A stretch of DNA of 64,000 nt from Lineus longissimus (taxonomy: Eukaryota > Nemertea > Pilidiophora > Heteronemertea > Lineidae), in assembly GCF_910592395.1 (NCBI RefSeq), contig NC_088314.1, positions 14,200,001 to 14,264,000 of the forward strand, written 5' to 3'. Below are positions 32,920-45,600 of this stretch, piece by piece (position 1 is the first letter of the stretch; every line of letters begins with the position of its first letter). Position numbers and translations under genes: made by a program. The notes under the pieces are model-generated. The model worked only from the letters and a program-made list of their open reading frames with translations, did no database searches and had not been told where the DNA came from.

Positions 32920-33944
32920 GATCAAGAAATTTTTGAACGAAATCAACATAAGAATCAACTGGATCCTAATGATATTTCTGTTCTCAAACCACGAGTAGCC
33001 ACATGTTTCATGATTTCATGCTTACGTAATTCCATTCATTGACTGTGGTTGCTACGCTTTCAACAGTACAATATTACAGAGGTTGTGAGCCCTTTGACTA
33101 TAACTGAGGCTTCAGTATTCGAAGCTGAGAGTTAGAGCTGCCCATTGATATATTTGATTGAGTGCTGGAGACTTGCAATTTGCCGATCTTAATCTGCTAA
33201 AACATGTATCTCTGAATATACTTCGTGTCACTATGGACGTCAGTGTTCTATGTACATATAGCCTATTGTTGCACTGAATGCAGAAACCATTATTTTAATA
33301 TGATTCCTGCAAATTACCAATTTTTGTTTGCTGATTAATAATGTTGTCAATAAATTCATATATGTTGAATTCATTTGTTTTGTCTTTATCAATACTTGAC
33401 TTGTCAGCATTTAAGACTGCTCTACTGCAAGTAGGCCAGGCCACCATGGGGATATTTAAAGGTACATAAAATGCCTTTTGTGTAAAAAGTCCTCAGACAT
33501 CCCTAAAATAGCCAGTTGAAAACAATTGAACCACTTTGTTTTGCCCTAATTACCAGATGTTCTTTATTTCTGACCTTACGCAGCAAAACCAGGCGCGTAT
33601 GAAAACCGACCTTGAGTCTCTTGATCACTCCGAATGGCTCGGGATGACGATGGCACCGGAGTTTGGAAATGGTCTAACTTTGAACGAGGCATCTCCGATG
33701 ATCGACGAAAACCGAAAAAAGGTTAGGAGATGTCATACGGGCTGATCAAGATGCGCGAAGATATATGTTTATACTTGTACCGGTTTACCTTTATCATCAC
33801 AACGTATCAAAACCAAACCCTCACAATAGTGTTTGATAGTTATAATGACGAAATAAGCTATGTGTGGCCGTGCACACACCTCAAACTTTATCGAAGTCTG
33901 CCCGATTTCAATATTATGTCCTCATCGGTATCTATAATGAAATG

Positions 33945-34660
33945 GCCAGGGCCGTTGTGCTCACCTCCCTCACAGACACGTAATTGTTTTTTTATTGAAG
34001 CCACCTGTTGGCCAAACTAGTAAGCAAGCTGGACCAAAATTTAGTCTACAAGGTATTATAATATATGTACCAAATTCAAGTCAATAGCTCCAGTAGCTAC
34101 CAAACGTGCCATCATCGACCAAATTACGCTATTTGACCTCTGTGACCTCGAAAAAAAATTAGGTCAAATCAAAAAAACATGTACCTATGATAAAACTTTG
34201 GTGATGATCGAGCCCTTAGTTAGGGAAATAAAGCACGTTTTGTGTTTTCAGTTTGAGCCACCTGATGGCAATAACAGCAATTGAACTGGACTGAATTTTG
34301 GTCTCCCAGGTGTCATTACATAGGGGAACATAATGTACCAAGTTTCAAGTCATACGACAAAAATTACCAATGATCAAGCCATTTCAGTGTTTTAGATTTT
34401 GGCAACCTAGTGGCCAAACTAGGAATTGAACCGGACTGAAATTTCGTCATAAAATAGGGTTACCTGGTGGTAAAATCAGGAATTGAATCGGATCCGTCTC
34501 CTAGGTACGGGTATCATTTCATAGGGGAACATGTATTAAGTTTCAAGTCGATAGCTCCAGCAGTTACAAAACGTGAATTGCTAACGGACAACGACGGACG
34601 GACTCTTGTATTAGGGACACACTTGGAAGTGACAAATGCCGTCCTTAACAGAGTGGTGGC
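33945..34660. repeat. Dispersed GACGGACG-type repeat, copy 1
   Basis: It starts with GGCCAGGGCCGTTGTGCTCACCT-type sequence and contains TTTGACCTCTGTGACCT, the phrase AGTCRATAGCTCCAG, and a run ACGGACAACGACGGACGG near 34585. Internal modules are repeated (three CTGGTGG/ACCTGATGG blocks). No coding. Confidence 0.7.
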
Positions 34661-35949
34661 CTGATTACAGAGGTCATAATGAATGGAAATAGCCTATTTA
34701 AGACTAAAATCAGTGTCAGGGAGGGTGTCCTGCTAACAGAGGACTTCGCTATTAAGGCAATACTCTGATTACATCTTGTCATGAACTTTGAAGAAATCGG
34801 CCCAATAGTTTTTGCACAGCGACCCAAAAGGGCAGTGTCAGTGACATTTACTTATGAATCCGACTATAGGCCTAACTATGAAAAGCACTGATGACAGCTA
34901 TGCTACACTTTCATCATTATCATCATCTACTATAGTCAACCAGCTCAGATGACCTTTCTTGGGGCAGTGATCGGTAACGGTGAACTCCTTCCGACCCAAC
35001 AGGCAAATGTTTACATTCGTGTCTCCGTGTATCATGGATTCATGTGTATACTAACACCGTTGTTGTGTTGACACACTGACTTACTCTGACTGTGTACATT
35101 TCTACAGCGACGAAAAACGATCACAAAAATGGTTCTTTTTAAGCACTCGTGACATGTTTACAAAAATTAAAGCAAGTGTTTTTAGTAGAGGTTTACCTAA
35201 TGAGTAGCGTCTGGGTGATTATAAACCATTAACTTGTGTTTAAAAGCCCACATTGTAACGAAAGGTTCCGGCTTGACGCTAATCGCCCAGCCGCCATTTT
35301 GCCATACTCTCGAAACTTTGGGATCGTCAAATGCAATGGAAATCACATAATTTCTGACACACACTGCTACAATTCATCATTTTATTGTTCTTTCACAGTA
35401 TTATTACGCCACCCCGATTCGCAAGGCAGCTTGTACCAACTGGCTCTGCATTGACTATCCCCATTCCAAGCCGAAGAACAGTGTGACAAGTTTCTCATTT
35501 TACCTTCCAATCACAGTCAAAATTTTCTAAAACAACCGGCAATGAGGACAAACTAATAATCTCAAACCAATCACAAGAATGTAATCAACACATACGACCT
35601 CATCCGAAGAGCGGATGATTAAGTTTTAGCATTGATGCAAGGTGATTTAATTCCTTCTTCGTCTCGCTTCAAATTCATAAAATGGCTGTCTTCCATACTT
35701 GTAGTATGCAGATCTAGTGGCGCAGTACAACACTGCGCATCTGGGATACCCGACGGATTGCCTCGAACCGCGAAATTCAAAACTGCTGGCAATGTGCCAA
35801 CTGACATTTTTGCACAATACCGCCACCTAGTTATATGAAACGAAATTAATCTATTTAATATCGAAACCTCTATATCAGGCCGACCTCTAAAACTTCATTT
35901 CAAACTTCAATCTGCTGGAATAAAGAAAATGGGCTTTTTTAACCTGGAC

Positions 35950-36442
35950 CTACTTATACCTGAATAGTAGGTCACACTGACCTAAATCTGTGTCAACATG
36001 TAGAGATGCCCAGAGGTGTCTACATATCAAATTTAGAGAGTCTATGACCAATAGCAAAAAAACGTGCCATGATCAAAGAAATTTTAGAGTTCGACCTCTG
36101 TGACCTTGAAATGAAGGTAAAATCAAAAACCCGTGTGATATGTGATGTACCTTTATTAGATACACCCACCATAAAATTTTCATCGCTCTAGCTTTAGCCA
36201 TAAGCTTCAAAATGACAAAAATAGGTTTTCAAAGAGCGCCCCCTATATGGCAGACCAGCAGTCAAATTGCGCTGATTTTCATTCTGAAGGAAGGTCTTGC
36301 CTAAGGGTACCCACACACCAAGTCTGAACTTTCTGGGTCAAGCGGTTAAGAAACGTGCCACACAGGATACGGACGACGACGGACGACGACGGACGACGGA
36401 CACAGGGCTATCGTATAGACTCCCCTAACGGTGAGCCAAAAA
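35950..36442. repeat. Dispersed GACGGACG-type repeat, copy 2
   Basis: It contains TTCGACCTCTGTGACCTTG, AAGCGGTTAAGAAACGTGCC, a tandem (GGACGACGAC)3 at 36370-36399 and ends GGTGAGCCAAAAAGG. The AGGTGAGCCAAAA end is the inverse of the GCTCACCT start seen in the other copies, which suggests short terminal inverted repeats. Confidence 0.75.
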
Positions 36443-39400
36443 GGTAAGCACATTTTTTGAGGTAAACCGATTACCATCCTTAGGGCCCAAGAGAGATGAG
36501 ATGTCATATTAAGTAAGAAAAACAAGATTGCTCTGCAGGGAAACCATCAATTCTGTGAACGTCGCTTTCAGCACCACTGTCCAGGATCGGACGTCTATCT
36601 GATTACGTGGTTTCGTTCCAGCTTGAATTGGCCGCCATTGCTACCGAATTGCCTACATGTAGGCAATTTTCATTTTTAAGCAACATTTAGGCCAACGTGC
36701 CACACGAATGTTTGTGATATGGCTAAATAAATGCATTATAATAAAAGATTTTTGTTTTCATGATCATACATTTTTGTAATTTTATCCCCAAAGTGAGTAC
36801 GAATATGTGGTCGCGGCCATTTCAGTCAGATTACATTACACTGTAATTGCAATGTGTACTGGACAGCGATGTCATGACAAGGAATATGATGCTGGCAGAG
36901 AGAAAATGCTTGATTATTTTGTCTTCTTTGGAGATTGCATCACTTTTGCATTTTAATTGCTTTGCAATAATACTATTTAACATATTGTTAAGGCGTTAAA
37001 CGGAAAATCCACAAACACAAAAGCTTGTCGATTATGTTGAATTAGAATTTAATAGATACTCAACCATTGACAGAACCAGCAAACGAATCGTCACTTGTTA
37101 AAACGTAACATACCAGTAACATAAGTTGAACAAGAAATCATACAAATGGAGCAACGCAACAATGTAATGTAGGCTACCGTCTTACATCAAACTTGATCTT
37201 GACATCTTGACATAAAACAGGCCTCAATCGTCCATGTTCGGAACCAGACTAGGGATATGGAATCTATAACAGGGGCTATATTTATCCATCCGCTAAGATA
37301 GGTCTCTTCCTGCCAAGCATCTTCAAAATGGTATATAAGAGGACGGTACTGTCTATAAGAACATTGCAATTGCACAGACACGTGTATGGAGGCAGGCCCT
37401 GCATAGATAGTTCATTGTTTGGAGTGAATAAGGTCATCGATTTCAAACCTTTGCTTCCAAAAATGGTGATGTCCCAATTGGCGCATCTTTTCTTCACACT
37501 CGTTTGTATGTGGCAATACGGGCCAGAATGGACAGAAGGGAATGTTCACAATGGCATGGCTCCACAAGGAGGTAACTTAAAACACATCCGCACTGATGCC
37601 ACCATCATTGTGAGGAAGCTTTTATTATTGCTTTTACTTGGCATGCGTACTTCACTGCTCGGTTGTCATTGACTTGCTTGGTTAACATGCAGCAATTTCG
37701 GTGAGCCTCCTCAATGGGAAGGACAAAATTATCAGGTAAGTTTTGATAAGCCCGACATAATGTTGTTTGAACCATACTGGTCAGGCTTAGGCAACTTTGC
37801 CACCTATTACGTAGTACTAGGGTTTTTCGATAGAGCCGTTTACACGTTGCCAAATCATGAGACCACTTCACAGCGCTTACGACGTCATGATGTATGACGT
37901 AGGTCTTGCAGCACATGTTAGTGGTTACATCGAACCAGACAGGTCACGAATGCCATTTCGCAAGGAGCCTTTATCGTGGATCACTTGTTTGGTAGAAACC
38001 GTGGTATGCGGATGTCACTTAGCCGTTCTCCTGCTGAAGTGTTAGTTTGAGGCCAGGGGATTGTCGAGTTGGGTGTTGGTTCTTGGCTAAACGTTCTTGT
38101 CCAGCAGTTGTTAAGAGTAAGTATTATATTTCATTATAGCCCTGCGAAGGCTTAAAAATAGGGCCCTGCGAGGGCCAGATTGAGCAAGGGTGAACCGAGC
38201 AAGGGTGAGTGCCAACCCAAAGGGTTATAGGGGTCACGTCAAAATTTAGTAAAATAAGATGGTTTATTTTCCATGTGGGGCCTGGCTCGCTTTATGTTTA
38301 TACATAATGAATATACAAGTATATGAACATTGGTAGTGGAGGCCTGTTGCGTTCTATTCAGAACTCGTGCTTGTGCTTTGATTTACGTTTAATAAGGCCG
38401 TTTCCGACCCTGTGTCTGGTATGGGTTGTGTGTTGTGTATTGTGTGCCTGGCTTGGCGAATGTTTGCATAAGGGTACCGAGTAGGGAAAGATACATGTGA
38501 TGTTTACATTTCGTGTCGGCATGATTCTTTCTGTCATCATTCTTGGGTTTTCTGTTTCTCTTGCGTCCCCCAGCACTCGTCCGGGAGGAAAGTATTTTAT
38601 TTTCCATGGCTGCCTGAGAGACTTTGAAGCCCCTCCCTCGGTTTAACTCTGATTTTTAAAATGACTATACAGTTTCCTAGATGCTATCTACTTTCAACTA
38701 TATATTGAGGGGCTTCAGTCTCTTAGGCACATTGGTTAAATTTAGACGAACGTTTGTTGTAATTCACTTTGCGGTGATTGAGTATTGGTGGAGTGTTGGG
38801 AGAGTATTGGGGAAAATACTCAATCATCTAAAGGTATGGAAGTTACTAATCCTGTGTAGTACATAGGAAAGAGGGGAGTTGACAAATGCAATTTCCCTCC
38901 CAAAAACTCTCTCGTCAACGTGAAATGGGAGATGCACAGTGTCACTCGGGAACCCCTAGGGTCATGCACGAGTGACATTGACAGTGTTACACCAATGAGG
39001 CAGCTCATTAGCCCTGGTGCAATAACTGTAGTCATTTTACCCATGTCTATCATGTTAATAAATTTGTTCACCAAACTCTTGTCATAAGAATGAATGAAAA
39101 GGACCGTGTAAAATTCGTCCAGTGGACATCCTATTTAAAGCGAATCTCGCTTTATACAACTCTGTAGCGCCGCTGTAACAAAATACGTCGCTAATTCCAT
39201 CAATGGAATGTGTCGTCAGGTAGACAATTTGTATAATTTTACTACAAAGTGTGTTCTCAATTGACCTCATCACCGATCACCCCTGGGCATCAACCTTGTT
39301 TACGTAGAGAGGTTTCATACTCGGTTACATCACTGGGTTATCATGGAGGCCTAGACTGGCCGGATAACTTGTTTTAGCCAGCTTTGCCCTGAAAAATCGA

Positions 39401-39593
39401 GGTATATAAGCTTTATTTGTTTTCAAAACCAAACCGGGCAGTTTCTAATTATTGTGAGAACTTAAGAGGGAGAAGGTCGCTTGGAAACTAGCAAAGTTTT
39501 ATCAAACATAAAACCATCATTCCTTCCTCTTCTGCCTCCTACGATAGTGAACCTTTTTCGGAAAGCCGCTGTCGAAGTTACGAGGTTTGTCGC

Positions 39594-39737
39594 GTGCCAA
39601 ATCGTCTGACTGGTATTGCATGTGTGATATTCACTAATATATGTCTAACCCTAACCCTAACCCTAAACCTAACCGTAACCTTAACCCTAAGCCTAATCCC
39701 TAACCCAGTAATCTGATTAGCTCCGACGATTTGGCAC
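39594..39737. repeat. Interstitial telomeric (CCCTAA)n array inside an inverted repeat
   Basis: About ten CCCTAA or one-base variants run from 39645 to 39706. The array is enclosed by GTGCCAAATCGTC (39594-39606) and its exact complement (39725-39737). TTAGGG is the telomere unit of deuterostomes. The matching flanks suggest an inserted unit rather than simple slippage. Confidence 0.85.
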
Positions 39738-40686
39738 TGGACACAAGTGTTACTGACGAGGCATTTTGCCGAGAGCTGCATGTTTTACCTCGGACATCCG
39801 CAAGGGGTGCGTAACCGATGAGTGTTGTAAAATGAAGGCAAACAATCAATCGCATGATCGTAAGTATTATCATATTTTTCAAGTGATTCGTGTGGGGTGC
39901 GTGCGTGTGCGTGGGGGGGGGGGGGGGGGCGTAAGTTAGATCTAATTTGCAAGCTTTAAGTATTTGGAGGCAGTACGTGGAGGGTTATTATGCGTAATGG
40001 ATTAGGTTCTATTTTCGGACACGAAACAAAGCGAACCCACATGTAGTGAGTACAGTACTGAGACGGATGGAAGAAAGCACATGCTGAAGAGTCCTCCAGT
40101 AGTCATGGTAGTGTGGTCTCGAAACATAGCTGAAGTTTTTCGCATGGTCATTCTTCTTCAGACTTTAAAAAATTAGCACGGTTAATGAGGATATAGAGCA
40201 AATTACGCCAAATACGGGTCCAGTAATAATATATCAATATCAAATACAACTTCAGTTAGAGGGATACATTTTATTAGTAAAATGTTTCTTTTCTATTACA
40301 TGTTTTTTAGGGAAATTGTGTCATAGCTACCCTGTACCGGAACCACGGGAAAACCCCGGCCGGCAAGTTATTTTCGTCAACAAACAAGGCGCGATAAAAT
40401 CGATTTTCCGTCTTACGTCCCGTCGACTATGTTAAAAATTTAATTCGTTCAAGTGCATATTTACATTTTTTAGTTGTAGAGCGGGTTAAAGCTGTTCAAG
40501 ACATTGTTTTATTGTTGAAATCGCACAAAAAATAACGTAAAAAGCAGACAAACTGTCCTTGTCCGCTATCTTTGTTCTTGGTTCGTTCCCGCTGCACCAG
40601 CAGACGAGCTGGTGGTGTGGGATTTGGGAACAGGAACGTTTAGTGGCTCGTTTTTTTTGGACATTTTCAAAAGTAGCAATGTCTTT

Positions 40687-40893
40687 TCAGTAGTTTGGTG
40701 CCCAGATTGAACTTGCATATTCTAAGTGGGGACGGACAAGAGTTTGTAAAGAGAGTAAGGCAAAGGGTTTCGGGTCTAAAAATTCGAAGGTTACACCAAG
40801 GTCTTTCTCTTCGTTAACTTCCTCGAGTTCTGTGCTCTTCATTTCTGGTAAGACGGTATTACCCCAATTTACCTTATAAGTTTTACTCCACAC
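40687..40893 (-). pseudogene. Non-LTR reverse transcriptase relic
   Basis: The fragment reads NEEKDLGVTFEF and then, after an internal loss, LQTLVRPHLEYASSIWAPNY. Both are typical C-terminal phrases of LINE polymerases of the Rex/jockey/CR1 kind (EKDLGV ... LVRPHLEYA-W-P). Only about 70 codons are left. Confidence 0.65.
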
Positions 40894-41669
40894 AATTTAT
40901 CTATCTCGGAAATTTCGCGGAAATCTTCTTCAAGAACCCAAAATCCGCAGTTATACGGACCAGCTCCTGTTGGTTAACAGCACATTTCAATTTTCAAAAT
41001 TTGAAAAATGTCTTATAAAAGTGGAGGAAAACTGCTTGACATTTTGAAACGTTATCATTCACATCAGTTTGTTTACTATTTACAACACGAGCGTATAGAG
41101 TGCGTTTCGAAATATTATGTGCAAATCAGCGGACCATTGAAAACCAAGGCCTATAATTGCTGTCACATTTCAGGGTTGCGGTAAGGCATCCATAAAAGTT
41201 CCTTGAGCGCTGACTCTGCTTAAAATCTGCGAATACAGTATCGGCAATTCATTCATTATTTTACACTCTAATGAGTAGCTTGGAATGTTCCTGCCTTGGA
41301 GAAAACCCCTTGACTTTAGATCCACCTTGTGATTGTATATTAATTAAACTGCTGACTGAATGATGGCTAGGCCTATGAATTGGAAAACCCTATGTTCTCG
41401 TTTTATAAGCTAGTCAGCAACAGCCTACTAGTCATCTAAATGAACTGACCATGGAGATTATTGCTAAATAGAAGCATTGGTTGACTTTTATGAATGCTAT
41501 GCATATTAGAAGTTTGAAAAAATTGCAAAACAGGAGAGATATAGGCCTACCTTTCATTACAATAAAATGAGATCCAAATTATATTAGCATCTGTATTTTC
41601 TGCCACGAGTTCTAATTCGGTGGTTTTGTTAACCAAACTGTCTGCGTTCAAACTTAAACATTTAAAGCC

Positions 41670-41998
41670 AAATTTGAAAGTCGTCTAACTTTAACTTCTG
41701 TTGTATAGGGGTGAGGTTCTTCTTAATGCAAATCTTTTGCATCACTGGATCCGGGTGGTCTTTCAAATTCCGTCTTTTTCTGAGAACAACACCTTTTTTT
41801 TACCTTGTGTCTTCGATTTCTACAATTAATTTCCTTGGGTGTTTGTCGGACTTTGACTTCCTCCCTTGCCTTTGTAGTTTGCCAGCTCTTACATCATCCG
41901 CATTTAGAGCACCACAAATAGTTTTGAACATCTCTCCATCAGCCTCTATCATATCAATGCGTTCGGCATCGCTCTCCGGCACATTGAAGACAACTTAA
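41670..41998 (-). pseudogene. Non-LTR retrotransposon ORF1-like relic
   Basis: The frame VVFNVPESDAERID, then FKTICGALNADDVRAGKLQR and HPRKLIVEIED, matches the usual order in LINE ORF1 proteins (FN-PES, ICxxL, RLG-like, PRPLxVxL). After a one-base shift it continues VVLRKRRNLKDHPD and ICIKKNLTPIQQ, as expected for the same domain. A frameshift makes it inactive. No polymerase from this copy is adjacent, although the relic at 40687-40893 on the same strand could belong to it. Confidence 0.6.
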
Positions 41999-42420
41999 CT
42001 GTATTCTCTTAAACAACGCACAATGATATATAACCATTATTATAATTGCATTCCAGTAAAATCAACATTATACTTCACAAAATTATAAACATCGTAATTG
42101 TTCACCAACGTTATCTCGACACACTCCTCCTTTAAGTTCAATTATCACATGACCTCACCATCAATAAGTATCCCAGGTTCAGGGCTGAGAAAGGTCCACG
42201 GACAACTCCAGTGGACCAGTAGGATATAAATGAATCGTGTCCATATTGGGCTGACCTCAAATCACAGATGCGAGACTGTAAAATATCACGTGTCTTGATG
42301 CCAATAGTGGCACGTTATATTGCAAAACATTATTTTTGCTGTGATTATCAATTCATCAGTCTAATTTTGGCGTAATTATAAATAAAGCATTGACATTTCG
42401 TTATGATCAGAGAGTAAAAA

Positions 42421-42536
42421 CAATGGGTTATATGAATAAAAACTAGTAAAAGATTTTACGAAACACGTCATGTACCTTTCTGCACAAAACTGAAACAAGA
42501 GCATTTTCTAGTCCTTTATATGTGAATCATCCAATG
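42421..42536. mobile_element. Short MITE, dispersed copy
   Basis: The ends CAATGGGTTATATGAATAAA and its near-complement (CATTGGATGATTCACATATA) are related to the MITE at 9355-9480, sharing AACTAGTAAA and TTTTCTAGTC motifs. The interior differs, so this is an older member. Confidence 0.7.
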
Positions 42537-42602
42537 TCTCATTGAAAGTGTCCTGCATAAACTACTGAGTGGAGATAACAGCTCAACCCTGCATTAAACC
42601 TA

Positions 42603-42608
42603 TTTATT
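42603..42608 (-). terminator. Polyadenylation signal of ADHFE1
   Basis: AATAAA on the minus strand, about 80 bases past the ADHFE1 stop codon. Confidence 0.6.
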
Positions 42609-42685
42609 CTGTTTAATGTTGCAACCTGCATAAACCTGCTCAACTATTCTATCGAGCATTTTGTAATTGTTCGCAGTAATCAATT

Positions 42686-45600
42686 CTAGTAGATCTTCAT
42701 CGAGGTCTCGTAGAGCATGGCCAAGTCCTCCTCCAATTGAGGCCGCGGTGATAGAGCCGTGAGCCTCGTCTGAAAGGACAGAGAACAGTTACGAAACATA
42801 CCAGGAGCAATATTCCATATCATGACTTTGCTCTCATGAGCATTTATTTAGAGTATTCTTATCCCGACCGACAGCATCAAGGTTCTCTGGGGTGCCTCGC
42901 GCCTGAACAGAGCACAAGACAACCACGATACTGATAAAAATCAGGAGGCTGATCAAGGAGCTGAAAAAAGAGGGTGTGTGCACTGCATATCTCATCAAAT
43001 AACCTCGAGTGTTCCAAAATTTCATGGTCTATTTCAACGATTTTTAAGAATATGGGGGTCATGCGTCTGGTGTGCCTCCCCCTTGAATCCGCACCTCAAA
43101 TGAATCTCAGTTTATGTGACATACCTGTGGAAGTGTGCCCTTGACTAGCTGGGGGATATCGGCGCTGGTGAACCCGACCGCATTCAAACCATCTTCTATC
43201 TTCATATCCTGCATAATTTCTCTCATTCGTTCGGACAGCACGAGGCCGGCGTCGGCCAACTTTACGTTTGTCACATCAACGCCTGCAAGATGCGACATGT
43301 TTTACAATGGAATAGCGGCGTAACTACGTCCTTATGGACTTCCAACACAGGCGTCAATTTTGTTCCACCTACTCAATGATTGGGGTGCCAAGCAGAACCT
43401 GGGGCACCAGAACCAAATTTCCAATCCCAGCTAGGCAGCTGGCCTCAGCAGCCTGATCACATTTCAATTTCCAAACACATGGTAGATGAGTATAAAAAAG
43501 TCTGTTTCAGACTCAAAATTTACATTATGGTCTCAATAATGCTTTTAATCCATCACCAAGTGAAGGGCGTCGCATGTTTTCCATGCATAATCTTCACATC
43601 GGCGATTTGCAGAAACGATCGCGAACCAAGTTAAGGAGATTTTGCAAAACCATGCCTGGCGAGCCATAAAGTTATTAACTGATGAGAAATCTTGATGATA
43701 ACTCACCTAAGATTTTTGCACCTTCAAGATGCCTCTCCGGACAAGATGAACCGGTGAACTTGAAGACAGACGGAGCAGTCAGGACGACAGACAGACCATG
43801 AGGCTGGATAAGAAAGTAAAATAATCTCGAATTCAAAGGACATTAATATCAACCATTTTAACCACACGTTTGCTTTTGTTTTTACTGATGAAAGCTGATC
43901 GTTCGGCGACACATATCAGCGGAGAGAATGCTTACAATAATTGGGTGATCCTTGGTATAATCATCAGGTTGATAGGTCCGCACACCTCCAGCGATGGCAT
44001 ACGACAAACCATGGCTGAAAATGGAGGCACGGTCAAAGTCATTGTGGTGTAAGAGCATGTTGTGTGGTGAGTGAGAAGTTAATGTTGATGTTGTTGCAGT
44101 TTGTATCTACAATTGTTATAAAAATTCCATAACAGTTTGTTTGGTCTGAATTTGTTACTAGGAGGGAGACCATTCACCAACACTGATTTAGATGACAGCC
44201 TGCGTTCCAAAACCCTATACCACAATGCAGAAGCAAGATGCACAGTGGATCGAGCCTCCATGTCCAACTGGTCATTTTTACAGCTCTGAAATTGGACCAA
44301 AAGCCGCAAATATTAACTAATGTCTAACAGCTCAAAACGGGCCACTAATATTACTCTTACCATAAATGTACTCCTGCATTTCCGAAACCGATACCGGCAA
44401 ATGCGCTTGCGAGATGCATCTGTGAACGGGCCTCCATGTCGGATTGATCTGACACAGACCTGAAATTAATGTGGTTAATGCATAAACTGACTAAAACCCG
44501 CCTTTGAATAACTTTAAAAAGAACAAACAGTTCATTTCTGTGGATATAAAGACAATTGAAAACACTACAGGATGGCCCGGAATCGTTTTCCCTCAAACAA
44601 TGGATACACAAACGAATTCTATTGTGGAAGGGAAAATAATTCTGAACCACCCTGTAGTTTGATTGATTATACTCAACTGCAAATATCAATCTCCATCACA
44701 TGAAACTACAAGTCAAGGTTAACGTTGGTGTCACAAATTTTATATGTGATATTTATGATAATGCTTTGGAACTGTTCTATTTCTTGGTCACCTACCCACC
44801 CACTAATCACTCCCAGTGTTGCAAGGGGCCGAGTATGTCAACCACCACTCCATAAAGGAAATTCCTGCCAGAGTGGAGGGTTGGATGTCTCTTCTACTTG
44901 GGAGCATCGTACAAGAACAACAGCGCTGAAATATCCTCAAATATATATATATTTAAGTTGCGACCTTAAGTGCATGTGTCCTTAACAAATCATCAATATC
45001 AGATATCATACCTTTTGAAATACTTTGCAACTACCCTGAGTGCGTGATTCGACCAGACATCGCTGATGGGGTTGCTTCCCTGGAATGCTGGTCTGAATTT
45101 GGGGTTCGTGGGCCGGGGACTTCTGTCCAGGTATGGAAGAGCTGTGTAGGACTCAAGGGCATGGCTACAATGTTGGAGAGATTGATATTAAAGTTATTCA
45201 GAGGTATCAAACATTATACTACAAATCCTCATGGACAATATCAAGCTTTTTTTACACTGATAGTTAGATCTTGTCACTTGAGTCCCAATAGCATTCCGTG
45301 AAGTTACTATTTATATCTCACAAGGTCATTTGCATAATATATTGACAGTCGGACATCGACACTTATTTCTACGCATTTGAGCTTATTTCAAAGTCAATTA
45401 TCTTTGACCCTGCATTGTTTTTAGCATGAATGATACCATAGTGTCAGAGAGAGAAATATTCAGAACAATTATGTAGTATTTCCAACACTCGGACATGTGC
45501 CAGATTGAATCTAACTGCCCTAGTTAGAAAGCCTGGATCCATTACGAAACCGCATGTTTGTCCGACATTGCCTGTAATTCAGCGATGGGGAAATAGAGGG

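Larger units (their letters stand above)
33000..42600. other. Gene-poor region rich in dispersed repeats
   Basis: Apart from the repeats and relics listed separately, no gene is supported between the MULE pseudogene and the 3' end of ADHFE1. Open frames of 60-115 codons near 33540, 35240, 37330-37916 and 38360-38610 lack domains, splice context or conserved partners. A G run lies at 39915-39929. Confidence 0.5.

Noticed and set aside
36361-36402. GGACGACGAC tandem array as a CRISPR-like or minisatellite locus
   Set aside because: It is the internal simple-repeat part of a dispersed repeat that recurs at 34585 and 48280; there are no spacers and the DNA is eukaryotic.
37187-37916. Cluster of 60-114 codon frames
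   Set aside because: No domain, no consistent strand, no splice signals linking them; composition like surrounding non-coding DNA.
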